This document shows, piece after piece, positions 16,942-26,030 of a DNA stretch of 64,000 nt. Position numbers and translations under genes: made by a program. The stretch is taken from assembly GCF_017307495.1 (NCBI RefSeq), contig NZ_JAFKHE010000016.1:1-64000 (forward strand), in the 5' to 3' direction. Under the pieces are notes generated by a model. That model did not search any database and was not told the origin of the DNA. It saw nothing but the letters and a program-made list of their open reading frames with translations. The stretch is from Devosia sp. (GTDB taxonomy: Bacteria > Pseudomonadota > Alphaproteobacteria > Rhizobiales > Devosiaceae). How positions within the stretch are numbered: position 1 is the stretch's first letter; each line of letters opens with the position of its first letter.

Positions 16942-17828
16942 CAGCGCACCTCCTGCACGTCGAAGAGGTCGCGCAGACCGTCGCCCAGCAAGTTGAAACC
17001 GAGTGCCACGACGAGAATGGCGCAGCCGGGCAGCACCGATTCCCACCAGTAGTCTGGCAGGAAGGCTGAGCCCGAGGCGACCATGGTGCCGAGGTCGGGC
17101 GTCGGCGGCTGGATGCCGAGGCCGAGGAAGCTCAGCGAGGCGCCGACGAGGATGACGAAGCCGCAATCGAGCGAGGTCTTCACGGCCAGCGCCGAGACGC
17201 AGTTGGGCAGTATCTCGCGGAACAGGATATGGAACTTGCTGGCACCGAGCGTCTCGGCCGCTTCCACGAACTCCTGTGTCCTGAGCTGACGGGTGATCGA
17301 GTAGATGAGGCGCGTATGCCAGGTCCACCAGAGCGCGGCGATGGCGAGCATCGAGTTGATCAGGTCGGGCGACAGCACTGCGGCCACCGCCAGCGCCATC
17401 ACCAGCGGCGGGATGGCGAGGGCGATGTCGGTCAGGCGCATGATGACGATCTCGACCCAGCCGCCAAAATAGCCGGCGAGCAGGCCAAGCGTCGTTCCGA
17501 CCGGCACCGCGATGCCGAGCACCACCAGCGCCAGCAGCAGCGAGATGCGCAGCCCGAAGACCACGCGACTGAAGATATCGCGCCCGACATTGTCGGTCCC
17601 GAACCAATAGTCGGCCGAGGGCGGCAGGTGCCGCGCCCGGAAGTTCACCACGGCGCCGACATGGTCGGGATGCGGGGTGATCCACGGCGCGAGGATGGCG
17701 GCGAGAATGGCCAGGATCACAATCACCGCGCCGATCACCGCGGTCGGATTGCGCGAGAAGCGGTACCAGTTCTGGTAGGCATTCGAAAGCCGGCGCGGCG
17801 GCGCGGTGGGGACGGTCTGGCTTGCCAT
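16941..17828 (-). CDS. Dipeptide/oligopeptide-type ABC transporter permease (DppC-like)
   Basis: A 295-residue inner-membrane permease. After an N-terminal cytosolic stretch (SNAYQNWYRFSRNPTAVIG) comes a first helix and a periplasmic loop holding HLPPSADYWFGTDNVGRDIFSRVVFG, the DppC/OppC hallmark. Four to five further helices follow, with the ATPase-coupling EAA loop around FVEAAETLGASKFHILFREILPN. ATG 17828 is used because it directly follows the DppB gene stop; upstream residues are Ser-rich shadow sequence. Confidence 0.87.
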   Translation of the reverse strand: MASQTVPTAPPRRLSNAYQNWYRFSRNPTAVIGAVIVILAILAAILAPWITPHPDHVGAVVNFRARHLPPSADYWFGTDNVGRDIFSRVVFGLRISLLLALVVLGIAVPVGTTLGLLAGYFGGWVEIVIMRLTDIALAIPPLVMALAVAAVLSPDLINSMLAIAALWWTWHTRLIYSITRQLRTQEFVEAAETLGASKFHILFREILPNCVSALAVKTSLDCGFVILVGASLSFLGLGIQPPTPDLGTMVASGSAFLPDYWWESVLPGCAILVVALGFNLLGDGLRDLFDVQEVR

Positions 17829-17829
17829 C

Positions 17830-18852
17830 TCAGCGGCTCCCACGAAGACGGACGCGGGGATCGACGAAGCCGACCAGGACATCGATGACGAGATTGACGA
17901 GGACGAAGAACACACCGGAGACCATCACCACGCCCATCACGGCGTTGAGGTCCTTCTGCAGGATGGTGCGGATGCCGTAGGCGGCCATGCCGGGCCAGGC
18001 GAAGACCAGTTCGACCACGAAGGCGTTGCCGATCAGCGAGGCGAACTCGAGCCCCAGGATGGTCAGCGGCGGCACGAAGCTCGGCCGCAGCATGTATTTG
18101 AATACCCGGATCGGCTCAGGCACGCCGAAGGCGCGGCTGGCCTCGATATAGTCCTGGCTCGAAACATCGATCATCGAGGAGCGGGTAATGCGGGCGATCT
18201 GGCCCATGGTGGCGAGCGCCAGCGCCGTGGCGGGCAGCAGCAGGTAGCGCAGCGCCTCGCCGAAGACATCGAGCCGGCCCGCGATGAGGGAATCGATGGT
18301 GAGCAGCCCGGTCACCGAGGCGACGAAGTCCATGCTGGGCGGCAACCTGCCGGTCGTCGGCAGGATGTGGAGCACGTAGCCGGCGAGGATCTGCAGCAGC
18401 AGCGCGGCGAAAAAGCTCGGCGTCACGGCCGAGAAGATGGCGAGGACGCGCACCAGCGTGTCAGGCCATTTGTCCTTCCAGCGCGCCGCCGCGACGCCGA
18501 GCGGCACGCCGAGCACGAAGGCGATGGTGATGGTGGCCAGCACCAGTTCGAACGTCGCGGCAAAGGTGTCGCGAATGTCATCGTTGACGGGACGCTCAGT
18601 CAGCAGCGAGCGACCAAGATCACCACGGCCAAGGCCGGTGATGAACATGCCGTATTGTTCGACGATCGGCTTGTCGAGGCCGAGCTTCTCCTGCAGGTCC
18701 GCGACCTGCTCGGCGGTCGCGGTGGGTCCGAGCGCCATGCGGGCCGGGTCGCCGGGAACCACGCGTGCGATGGCGAAGATGACGATCGACAGGCCCACGA
18801 GGACGAGGATCGACCACAGGATGCGCCGGAGGAGGAAAAGCAGGAATTCCAA
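17830..18852 (-). CDS. Dipeptide/oligopeptide-type ABC transporter permease (DppB-like)
   Basis: A 340-residue permease. It begins LLFLLRRILWSILVLVGLSIVIF (first helix), followed by the VVPGDPARMALGP motif and a long loop before the BPD_transp_1 domain with five helices. The coupling loop reads DYIEASRAFGVPEPIRVFKY. DppB-type proteins form the translocation pore with DppC. Separated from the solute-binding-protein gene by a strong hairpin, which would lower its level relative to the binding protein. Confidence 0.88.
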   Translation of the reverse strand: MEFLLFLLRRILWSILVLVGLSIVIFAIARVVPGDPARMALGPTATAEQVADLQEKLGLDKPIVEQYGMFITGLGRGDLGRSLLTERPVNDDIRDTFAATFELVLATITIAFVLGVPLGVAAARWKDKWPDTLVRVLAIFSAVTPSFFAALLLQILAGYVLHILPTTGRLPPSMDFVASVTGLLTIDSLIAGRLDVFGEALRYLLLPATALALATMGQIARITRSSMIDVSSQDYIEASRAFGVPEPIRVFKYMLRPSFVPPLTILGLEFASLIGNAFVVELVFAWPGMAAYGIRTILQKDLNAVMGVVMVSGVFFVLVNLVIDVLVGFVDPRVRLRGSR

Positions 18853-18898
18853 AGGCAGCCCGCCCTGGTGAAAGGAAGATGCGTGGTGCGGGTAGAGT

Positions 18899-18924
18899 GG
18901 CGTCCCCGCTCAGGCGGGGACGCC
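18899..18924 (-). promoter_or_regulatory. Strong hairpin between binding-protein and permease genes
   Basis: GGCGTCCCCGC (18899-18909), loop TCAG and GCGGGGACGCC (18914-18924) make a perfect 11-bp stem. It lies 6 bp past the stop of the binding-protein gene and before dppB on the minus strand, with no T tract. Such structures usually protect the upstream mRNA or attenuate read-through so that the binding protein is made in excess. Confidence 0.7.
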
Positions 18925-18930
18925 GGGCTG

Positions 18931-20481
18931 TCAGCAGGTCCAGCTGTAGCGGGTGAAGTCGTAGTCGAAGGACATCATCGGCACGGCCTTGAAGCCGGTG
19001 AGGCACTTGTCCATGGCGTGCTGCACGGTCTGGGTGTTGAGGAACACGTCAGAGTGCATGTCGACCAGCTTGTGCTGCAGCGACTTGTAGATCTCGGCCT
19101 GCTTGGTGGTGTCACCCGTGCCGCGGGCCTCGTCGATCAGCTTGTCGATCTCTGCGTCCTGCACCCACTCCATCGAGGCCCACGTACCTGCCGCTTCCGA
19201 GTGATACTGGGTGAAGAACATCGAGTCTGGCGACGGGTAGGTCGGGCCGAAGAAGATCTGGTTCACGTTGGGCGTGGTCTCAACCTTGCCCGCGATCTCG
19301 GTGATGCGGTTCCACGGGTCCGCCTGCTGCGTCACCACGAAGCCGAGTTGCTCGAGGTTCGACTGCATGAGCAGACTGATCTCTTCCTCGAACTTGGTGC
19401 CCGCCACGTAACCGAGCGTGATCGGGATCGGCTGGCCGGCATATTTCGACTGCGCGACTTCCGCCTTGGCGGCCTCGAGGTCGTAGACCGGCTCCGGGAT
19501 GTCGTCGGCGTGGAAGGCGGCGAACGCCTTCGGCAGCGGCGTCGAGAGCACCCCACCCGGCGAGATCACCTCGCGTATCGTGGCATAGTCGGTGGCAAGT
19601 GCGATGGCCTTGCGGATGTGAACGTCGTCGGTCGGCGCGGCCTTGGTGTTGAGCTTGAGGTAGAAGGCCGTGGAGGTCTCTTCCTTGGCGATCACGAAGC
19701 GCCCCATGCCCTCGAGGGCCGTGTAGGTGTCGGGCGACTGGAACTGGCTCGACATCGTCAACTCGCCGGAAGCGGCGAGTGAACGCACGGTGGCCTCGTC
19801 ATTGGTGATGATCCAGCGGACCTCATCGATCGGGCCAGCGCCGAAACCCTTGTAGTAGCCGGGGTTGCGGGTGATGGTCATTTGGCTGCCACGGTCCCAG
19901 CTCTTGAGGCTGTAGGCCCCGGCGCCGGCGACGTTGGTCGCGAGCCAGGTCTGGCCATCGTCGGTGCCCTCGTTGGCCTTCACCAGCGCCTCGTTGAGGA
20001 TGAAGATGGCGGGGACGGTGGTGAGGAACGGCGCAAAGGTCTTGGACAGCGTGAACTTCACGGTCCTGGCGTCGACAGCGGTGACCGAGCCGGGCGCGAG
20101 CACGCCGGCGAACAGGTTGGCCGGACCCTGGTTGATGCGCAGCAGGCGCTCGACCGTGTAGACGACGTCGCTGGCCTCGACCGGCGAACCGTCGGCGAAC
20201 TTGGCGTCCTCGCGGAGCTTGTAGGTGACTTCCCTGGCATCGTCGGACACCGTCCAGCTCTCGGCGAGCTCGGGAACGATGTTGCCGTCGGAGTCGACCG
20301 TGACGAGGCCGTCATAAAGGTTCACCGCCGCCATGTAGTCGGTGTAGTCCGAGATCTTGGCCGGATCGATAGTGCCGAAAATCTGCACCGTGTTCATCGT
20401 CACGGTCACCGCCATGGCGGGCGCGGCGCCCAGCATGAGCGCCGAAAGTGCAGTCGCTGCAAGTAGCCTGTGCGTGGTCAT
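18931..20481 (-). CDS. ABC transporter substrate-binding protein, family 5 (DppA-like)
   Basis: A 516-residue periplasmic binding protein. The signal peptide covers about residues 1-24 (LLAATALSALMLGAAPAMA). Mature-protein family 5 words include DPAKISDYTDYMAAVNLYDGL, VPELAESWTVSDDAREVTYK and ADGSPVEASDVVYTVERLL, and there is a two-Cys C-terminus ending TRYSWTC. Family 5 proteins bind peptides, opines, sugars or other small organics. With the hydantoinase and DUF917 genes downstream, a cyclic ureide or hydantoin-like ligand is plausible but inferred. First gene of the operon. Confidence 0.88.
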   Translation of the reverse strand: MTTHRLLAATALSALMLGAAPAMAVTVTMNTVQIFGTIDPAKISDYTDYMAAVNLYDGLVTVDSDGNIVPELAESWTVSDDAREVTYKLREDAKFADGSPVEASDVVYTVERLLRINQGPANLFAGVLAPGSVTAVDARTVKFTLSKTFAPFLTTVPAIFILNEALVKANEGTDDGQTWLATNVAGAGAYSLKSWDRGSQMTITRNPGYYKGFGAGPIDEVRWIITNDEATVRSLAASGELTMSSQFQSPDTYTALEGMGRFVIAKEETSTAFYLKLNTKAAPTDDVHIRKAIALATDYATIREVISPGGVLSTPLPKAFAAFHADDIPEPVYDLEAAKAEVAQSKYAGQPIPITLGYVAGTKFEEEISLLMQSNLEQLGFVVTQQADPWNRITEIAGKVETTPNVNQIFFGPTYPSPDSMFFTQYHSEAAGTWASMEWVQDAEIDKLIDEARGTGDTTKQAEIYKSLQHKLVDMHSDVFLNTQTVQHAMDKCLTGFKAVPMMSFDYDFTRYSWTC

Positions 20482-20652
20482 TGCTGAGAAGTCCCCTGTC
20501 CCTTTTTTCGCGTCCCGCGCGCTTAGCCCCGCGCGCGGAATCGGCCCGGCTCGCGCCGGCCCCCACTGGAGCCCGTGTCACCGTGCGGTCGCACAAGTCC
20601 GATAGGGAGAGCTTCGCAATGGCGTGCCGCCTCGCTCAAGGCGCAAAGACGG

Positions 20653-20680
20653 CTAGGTTTTCGACTAAAACGTCTAGGTT
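20653..20680. promoter_or_regulatory. CTAGGTT direct repeats, candidate LuxR-regulator site
   Basis: CTAGGTT occurs at 20653-20659 and 20674-20680, exactly 21 bp (two helical turns) apart, enclosing GTTTT/AAAAC inverted arms. The site lies about 170 bp upstream of the binding-protein gene, right after the stop of the MalT-like regulator gene. MalT-type LuxR proteins bind directly repeated short boxes, so this is a candidate target. Sequence pattern only. Confidence 0.35.
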
Positions 20681-23074
20681 CTAGCTGACTAGCCCGAGCG
20701 CTCGCGCAGCGCTGATCGCCTCCCGGCGACGGGTACAGCCGAGCTTGCGGTAGGCGTTCGAGAGGTGGAACTTCACCGTCGCTTCGCTCAGGCCCAGGGC
20801 GTTGGCGATGAACTTGTTGGACGATCCCTCCGAGATCATCATCAAGACCTTGGTCTCGCGACGGCTGAGTCCGCTCTGGGCGCCAAGGGCGGAATTGGGC
20901 AGGCCGCCGTCCCGCAGGCGCCGCAGCACCTGCCGCACCGGGGCGGAGATCTCGAGGTACTCGCCGATGCGCTGCTGCTCCAGCAGTTCGGTGAGGAAGA
21001 TGCGTTCCTCGGCCAGCGGGGCGATGGCGCCGAGGCGGGCCGCCTCCTCGAAGACCTTGTGCAGCACGCCCCGCGCCCGGGACAGGTCGCGCCGGCGCTT
21101 GTGCACGAAGGCGAGCCATATCTGCGCGCACAGGCGCTGCCGCCCGGTCAGGTTGAGGTTGCCGATGATATGGCCGAGCTGGACTTCGAGGTGCGGCCGG
21201 GTGGGTTGCTCGTAGACGATGTGCCTGAGCCAGATCATCGCCTGCACGATCTCGTCCCGATCTTTCAGCCGCTCGAGTTCCTCGCCGGCCGCCGCGACCC
21301 AGGCCCGGGTAATGCGGGTGGCGAGGGCGGCGGTCCTTTCCGCCGCCTCCTGCCAGCGGTTGGCGTTCTGCAGGATGGCCGCCTCGCGCAGCTCGATCAT
21401 GATGCCGAACTGCCGGTTCGAGACCTGGTAGACCCGCCAGCGATCGAGGAAATTGCGGGCAGCGATGGTGGAGAAGTGCTCGCTCAACGCCTGGCTGCCG
21501 TAGTGCAGCGCGAACTCGATGAGGCTCGGCCAGATCTCGCCATGCACGAAATCGTCCAGCTCGGTCGACAGGAAACGGGCCAGCGGCTCGGGCTTGCCGC
21601 CTTCGTAGTCGATGCAGGCGTTGAGCAGTGCCAACAGGCGCGCGTCGCCCGGGCTGTCGAAGCCCACCTTGCCAAGATAGCGTGCCGACTTTTCGGCATG
21701 CTGTCGGGCATTGTTGGCATCGCCCATCAGCAGCCGCATCAGCGCCTGGTGGAGGCTGATGTAGAACGCCAGCATGGGTACGCGAGCCTGCTCGTAGTGG
21801 TGGATGGCGCGCTGCGCGACATCCTCGGCGGCGGCCAGGCGGCGGCCGCGGATATAGAACTCGAGCACCGAGTTGTAGAAGCTGCCGCGCACGATGTGGT
21901 CGTCGAGCGGCAGGTCGCTGAGCGTGCCGAAGACCTGCTCGAACAGCTCGTCGGTGAGCTGGTAGTCCTCATAGATCAGCATCACGACGCGGAAGGCGAC
22001 GAGATCGGCGCTGTACTGGCCGCGGCCGGTGAACACCCGCCGGACGTCGTTGACGCCGCTGCCAAAACGATCGGCGAGCAGGCGGCGGGCGCGCGCGACC
22101 TCGCCATGCTTGAGCGCCTGCATGGCCAGGCTCATCACCAGCGTATCGTTGCCCAGCGCATACTCGCTGGGAAAGCCGGCGAGGACGCGATCGAAGGCGG
22201 CGCCGCCGTACCGGTAGAGGTAGAAACGGCCGCCGCCGGCCCGGAAGGCGTCGAATGCCTCGTCGAAGCGCCCGATCGACTGCCAGGTCGTGACGGCCTC
22301 AGTTGTGAGGCCCAGCGCCAGATAGGCTTGAGCCAGCTCGGCCGCCTGTTCCGCATCTTGCCGGCGGACGGCCAGCGCCGTGGCGAGCGCGCCCGGCAGG
22401 ATGGGGCGAACGAGATCGAGCAGGGGCAACAGGCCCGAGTCCAGCTGCGCCGGCTGGCCGTCGAGCCAGGTGGCGAGCGCGACAAGTTCGGCTGCAGTCA
22501 TTGGGGACAGCAGTTCGCTCGCAAGAAAGCCCGCCAGGTGCTCGTCGCCGGCATTGGGCTGGCCCAGCAGGAGCGGCCAGCCGCGGGATTGCTGGAACAC
22601 CCGCTCGACCTGACGAGCCGGCATCGCAGACAGCAGCTCCTCCCGATCGAACAGCAGATCGGAGGTGACGAGCCGGTGGACGTGGCCGTAGACGCTGGCC
22701 CGGTCAAGGGAGGGAAGTGCGGTCTCGGGCCGCTTGCCGATCACGATGCGGCGGGCTCCGGAGACGTAGACCTCCGGCAGATCCTCGGGTGCACTTGCCG
22801 GCGGGATATCCCACAGCACCAGCGGCCCCTGCCCGTCGGGCGGAGCCGTGGCCGAACGGTGGACTGATAGCCCGAGTTCCTCGGCCAACTGCTCGAGCAG
22901 CACGGACTTTCCCATCCCGGCCGGGGCCTCCAGCACCACTATGGCCTGCGGTACAGCGAGCAGGTCGCGTCGCTTCTGCGCGCGGTCGATGCGGTGTCTC
23001 GGTTGGCTGGTCGTCAAGGCGGTGCGGCGGTCCTGTGTCGGGTGCACGGTCCCGCAGACCCGGGGCGAATGCAA
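20681..23074 (-). CDS. MalT-like large LuxR-family transcriptional regulator
   Basis: About 797 residues. An N-terminal STAND-type ATPase has Walker A LEAPAGMGKS near 49-57. The long middle is helical and tetratricopeptide-like (repeated Ala/Leu-rich pairs), and the C-terminus holds a LuxR helix-turn-helix LSRRETKVLMMISEGSSNKF, then ANALGLSEATVKFHLSNAYRKL. MalT-class regulators bind ATP and an inducer and act as activators. The first open codon is a TTG at 23074; another TTG at 23017 gives a more typical N-terminus, so the start is uncertain. It lies downstream of the EutB-like gene and upstream of the dpp-like operon and could serve either. Confidence 0.85.
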   Translation of the reverse strand: MHSPRVCGTVHPTQDRRTALTTSQPRHRIDRAQKRRDLLAVPQAIVVLEAPAGMGKSVLLEQLAEELGLSVHRSATAPPDGQGPLVLWDIPPASAPEDLPEVYVSGARRIVIGKRPETALPSLDRASVYGHVHRLVTSDLLFDREELLSAMPARQVERVFQQSRGWPLLLGQPNAGDEHLAGFLASELLSPMTAAELVALATWLDGQPAQLDSGLLPLLDLVRPILPGALATALAVRRQDAEQAAELAQAYLALGLTTEAVTTWQSIGRFDEAFDAFRAGGGRFYLYRYGGAAFDRVLAGFPSEYALGNDTLVMSLAMQALKHGEVARARRLLADRFGSGVNDVRRVFTGRGQYSADLVAFRVVMLIYEDYQLTDELFEQVFGTLSDLPLDDHIVRGSFYNSVLEFYIRGRRLAAAEDVAQRAIHHYEQARVPMLAFYISLHQALMRLLMGDANNARQHAEKSARYLGKVGFDSPGDARLLALLNACIDYEGGKPEPLARFLSTELDDFVHGEIWPSLIEFALHYGSQALSEHFSTIAARNFLDRWRVYQVSNRQFGIMIELREAAILQNANRWQEAAERTAALATRITRAWVAAAGEELERLKDRDEIVQAMIWLRHIVYEQPTRPHLEVQLGHIIGNLNLTGRQRLCAQIWLAFVHKRRRDLSRARGVLHKVFEEAARLGAIAPLAEERIFLTELLEQQRIGEYLEISAPVRQVLRRLRDGGLPNSALGAQSGLSRRETKVLMMISEGSSNKFIANALGLSEATVKFHLSNAYRKLGCTRRREAISAARALGLVS

Positions 23075-23194
23075 TCCGGCATGCCGCCGCGTGCGTCGGT
23101 GGCGCAGCAGGCGGCTCTGTGCAGCCAGAAACTCCCGGTGAGTCCCTCTCGCTCCGCCAGCAGCCTTCGGCGCGCGCTCAGTTTCGTGCCGGGA

Positions 23195-24139
23195 TCAAGC
23201 CAGGCCGTCGGGGCCGGCACCGCAGATTATGGCGCCGACGACGGCCTCGGATGCGGGTTTCACCCGACCCATCTGCAAGGCCGCAATTGCCGCCGCGCCG
23301 CTGAGGTCTGCGGCTATGCCCAGTTCGAACCACATCCATCTGGCGGCAGCGCGCATTTCGTCGTCGCTGACCAGCACTATCTCGTCGACCCGCGCCCGAA
23401 CCGCCTCGAAGATCGCCTCATCGGTCTTGGCACAGGCCATGGTGGCGACGCTGGTCGTTACCCGGTCCAGCGCGATGTTGCGGCCGGCTTCAAGCGAGCG
23501 CAGCAGCACCGGCGATCCCTCTGCTTCGATGCCGATGACACGCACCGAGGGTTTCAGCGCCTTGAGCGCGGTGGAGACGCCACTCACCAGCCCGCCGCCG
23601 CCCATGGCGACGAGGATCGTGTCGAGGCCTGCGATCTGTTCCAGGCATTCGAGCCCGACGGTGCCCTGCCCCGCAACAACCATTGGATCGGCAAAGGGGT
23701 GGAAATAGGCGGCGCCCGTTTCACGCTGGAACGCCAGCGCCGCTTCGTTGGATTCGTGCCAGGCGCTGCCGACGATGCGCACATCGGCACCCCAGGCTTT
23801 CAGCTTCTCGATCTTGGAGGGGGCCGCGTTCGTGGGCAGGAAAATGGTCGCCGTGACCCCGGCCATTTGTCCGGCCCGGGCGGTGGCGAGGCCGTGGTTG
23901 CCACCCGACGCCGTGACTACGCCGCGCGCCAGCGCCGCCTTGTCGAGCGACAGCAGCTTGTTGGTGGCGCCGCGCGCCTTGAACGAGCCGGTAGCCTGCA
24001 GCAGTTCGAGCTTCAGCCACAGATCGTAGCCGCCATCGAAGCCGTGGCGCAGCGCGGTAGCCTGCATCACCGGAGTGCGGCGCACATTGCCGGCGATGCG
24101 CCGCTCGGCCGCCCGGATGTCATCGATCTCGACGATCAA
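23195..24139 (-). CDS. PLP-dependent threonine dehydratase-like enzyme (EutB-like)
   Basis: A 314-residue fold-type II PLP enzyme. The PLP lysine is in ATGSFKARGA, GGNHGLA lies at about 78, and the phosphate-binding loop is AMGGGGLVSG. It lacks the regulatory ACT domain of biosynthetic threonine deaminase. EutB of hydroxyectoine utilisation belongs to this family and its gene commonly sits beside eutE/doeB, as here. Its start overlaps the DoeB-like gene stop by 4 bp. Biochemical role, hydroxyectoine-derived or a simple hydroxy-amino-acid dehydratase, is inferred. Confidence 0.8.
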   Translation of the reverse strand: MIVEIDDIRAAERRIAGNVRRTPVMQATALRHGFDGGYDLWLKLELLQATGSFKARGATNKLLSLDKAALARGVVTASGGNHGLATARAGQMAGVTATIFLPTNAAPSKIEKLKAWGADVRIVGSAWHESNEAALAFQRETGAAYFHPFADPMVVAGQGTVGLECLEQIAGLDTILVAMGGGGLVSGVSTALKALKPSVRVIGIEAEGSPVLLRSLEAGRNIALDRVTTSVATMACAKTDEAIFEAVRARVDEIVLVSDDEMRAAARWMWFELGIAADLSGAAAIAALQMGRVKPASEAVVGAIICGAGPDGLA

Positions 24140-25143
24140 GTGATGTCTCCCTCATACGGGGCAGCGACAGTGACGCAGCAATTGCCGATCACCACGCGCC
24201 CCGGCTGGCGTCGCCCATACACGATACCGCTCGCCCCGTAACGCACGATCTCGGGCGCCCGCGACGGATCGACAAGATTGTGAATGCGGCCGGCCTCCTG
24301 CCCCGCCTCAACCCGCGCGCCGAGCGGGTGGAACGGCTCGAACACGCCCGCGGCAGTGGCGAGGACATAGCCATCGTGCCCAGGGATGCGCAGGATCGCG
24401 TCCGGTCGCGCCGGCGGGCTCGCTGTTGCCGCGTCGAGCACGCCGAAATGGGCCAGTACGTTGCGCACGCCGCGACGGCAGATGTCGAGCGCGTCGAGCG
24501 ACACGGTACCGGCACCGGCCATTTCGGTGCCGATGGTGACGAGGCCGGCGCGTACCGCAGTGGCCGTCGAGGTCCGTGGTTCGCCCAGATTGTCGATGAC
24601 GACTGTCAGCGGCGCACCGAAGGCAAGCACTGCCTCGATGTTGCGGCGCCTGAGGTCCGGATCGGCGGCAGGCTCGATGATTGCGCTCGGCAGGATGTTG
24701 AGCGACGAGCCACCAGAATGGAGATCCACGAAGGCATCGGCAAGCGGCATGATCACGCTGCTGACATAGGCGGAAATCTGTTGCGTGATGGTGCCGGCCG
24801 GATCGCCCGGGAAGGTGCGATTGAGATTGAGCCCGTCGACGGGGGAGGTGCGGCGGCCGGCGTCGACGGCCGGTGTGTTCACCGCCGGCAGGAAGATGAT
24901 GCGACCATTGACCTCGCCGGGGTCGAGCGCACGGATCAGTTCGCCCAACGCTATCGGCCCCTCGTATTCATCGCCGTGATTGCCGGCTTCGAGGATAACG
25001 GTGGGACCGCGGCCATGGCTGATGACGGCCAGTGGAATGCGGGTTGCGCCCCAGGCATCCTCATGCGGCGAATGCGGGATATCGACGAAGCCGATCTGCT
25101 TGCCGACCTTGTCGAAGTCTATGGTGGTGCGCGCGGTGGTCAT
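24136..25143 (-). CDS. Succinylglutamate desuccinylase/aspartoacylase family deacetylase (DoeB/EutE-like)
   Basis: A 335-residue zinc carboxypeptidase-fold enzyme. Zinc ligands appear as GNHGDEYEG (His and Glu) and DLHSGG (His), with NLNRTFPGDP as the substrate Arg loop and a C-terminal beta domain. The family includes DoeB/EutE, which deacetylates N-acetyl-diaminobutyrate in ectoine breakdown, and aspartoacylases. ATG 25143 was chosen; a TTG nine bases earlier is possible. It lies in the same transcript as the amino-acid importer and the EutB-like enzyme. The ectoine link is by gene neighbourhood. Confidence 0.8.
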   Translation of the reverse strand: MTTARTTIDFDKVGKQIGFVDIPHSPHEDAWGATRIPLAVISHGRGPTVILEAGNHGDEYEGPIALGELIRALDPGEVNGRIIFLPAVNTPAVDAGRRTSPVDGLNLNRTFPGDPAGTITQQISAYVSSVIMPLADAFVDLHSGGSSLNILPSAIIEPAADPDLRRRNIEAVLAFGAPLTVVIDNLGEPRTSTATAVRAGLVTIGTEMAGAGTVSLDALDICRRGVRNVLAHFGVLDAATASPPARPDAILRIPGHDGYVLATAAGVFEPFHPLGARVEAGQEAGRIHNLVDPSRAPEIVRYGASGIVYGRRQPGRVVIGNCCVTVAAPYEGDIT

Positions 25144-25176
25144 CGGAACCAACTGGAGGCTGTGAGGAGAAGGGGG

Positions 25177-25201
25177 GCGCGGCAGGACTGTCCTGCCGCG
25201 C
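25177..25201 (-). promoter_or_regulatory. Strong hairpin after the amino-acid binding-protein gene
   Basis: GCGCGGCAGGA (25177-25187), loop CTG and TCCTGCCGCGC (25191-25201) give a perfect 11-bp stem, 9 bp past the binding-protein stop on the minus strand. There is no T tract. Likely an attenuator or mRNA-stabilising element between the transport and enzyme parts of the operon. Confidence 0.7.
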
Positions 25202-25210
25202 GTTCTGCAC

Positions 25211-25999
25211 TCAGATCGCAGGCAGCGGCGGCAGCTTGGTGCCGATCCACTTCTCGGAGAGCGCCGAAAGCGTTCCGTCGAGCTGGCTGATGTGGATGTA
25301 GGTATCGAGCCAGCGCAGCAGTTCGGGCGAGCCCTGCTGGATGCCGATGTAGCAGGGCGAGAACTGCATGATGAACTTCGGCTTGAGTTCGGCGCCGGGG
25401 TTCTTGTCCATCAGATCCTTGGCGACGATGTCGGCCGTCGCGAGCAACTGCGCCTGACCGGAAATGAAGGCGGCCGCAGCGGTGGCATCGTCGTCGTAGC
25501 GCTGGATGTTGGCGGTCGGCGCAAGCTCGGTGAGCAGAAGATCCTGCGTCGTGCCGCGAGCCACCGCGATGGTTTCGTTGGTGATCTGGGCGGCACTGGT
25601 GATCGCGATGGAGTCAGGTCCGAACACACCCACCGACAGCGCCGCGTAGGGCGAGGTGAAGGCGATGGTCAGCGCGCGTTCCGGGGTGGCGCCCATTGCG
25701 GCGATAACGATATCGAGCTTGTCGGTCGCAAGGAACGGTACGCGGTTGGCGCCGGTGATCTGCTGCAGCTCGAGGGTCACGCCAAGCGCCTTGGCGATGT
25801 TGTTGGCCATGTCGACATCGAGGCCGACCGGCTGGTTGTTGGCGTCGTTGGAGCCGAACGGCGCCACGTCCACCGGCACGCCGATCCTCACCTTGCCCGA
25901 GGCGATGATCGCCTGCAGATCGGCGGACAGAGCGGGCCCCGCGGTGACGGCGCCGGCCAGGAGCACGGCTGAGACGATCCTGGAGAGATGCTTCAACAT
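25211..25999 (-). CDS. Polar amino-acid-type ABC substrate-binding protein (family 3)
   Basis: A 262-residue periplasmic binding protein with a signal peptide (about 1-25, AVTAGPALSA). The mature part has KVRIGVPVDVAPFGSNDANN, GLDVDMANNIAKALG, the anchoring VPFLATDKLDIVIAAMGATPER segment and IAVARGTTQDLLL: the family 3 layout for amino acids, ectoine (EhuB) or opines. It sits after the permease and ATPase genes, followed by a hairpin and the DoeB/EutB-like enzymes. Ligand is not provable from sequence; an ectoine-like or modified amino acid fits the context. Confidence 0.87.
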   Translation of the reverse strand: MLKHLSRIVSAVLLAGAVTAGPALSADLQAIIASGKVRIGVPVDVAPFGSNDANNQPVGLDVDMANNIAKALGVTLELQQITGANRVPFLATDKLDIVIAAMGATPERALTIAFTSPYAALSVGVFGPDSIAITSAAQITNETIAVARGTTQDLLLTELAPTANIQRYDDDATAAAAFISGQAQLLATADIVAKDLMDKNPGAELKPKFIMQFSPCYIGIQQGSPELLRWLDTYIHISQLDGTLSALSEKWIGTKLPPLPAI

Positions 26000-26030
26000 T
26001 GTAGTCCCCTTTGGTTGTAGTTGGTGAGGT

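Noticed and set aside
17806..19782. A 658-codon plus-strand frame across the permease and binding-protein genes
   Set aside because: Spans several real genes on the other strand, is rich in His/Asp/Glu/Arg, and has no domain signal.
20765..22867. A 700-codon open frame opposite the LuxR-type regulator
   Set aside because: Composition typical of a GC-rich antisense shadow. The minus-strand frame has Walker A and LuxR motifs.
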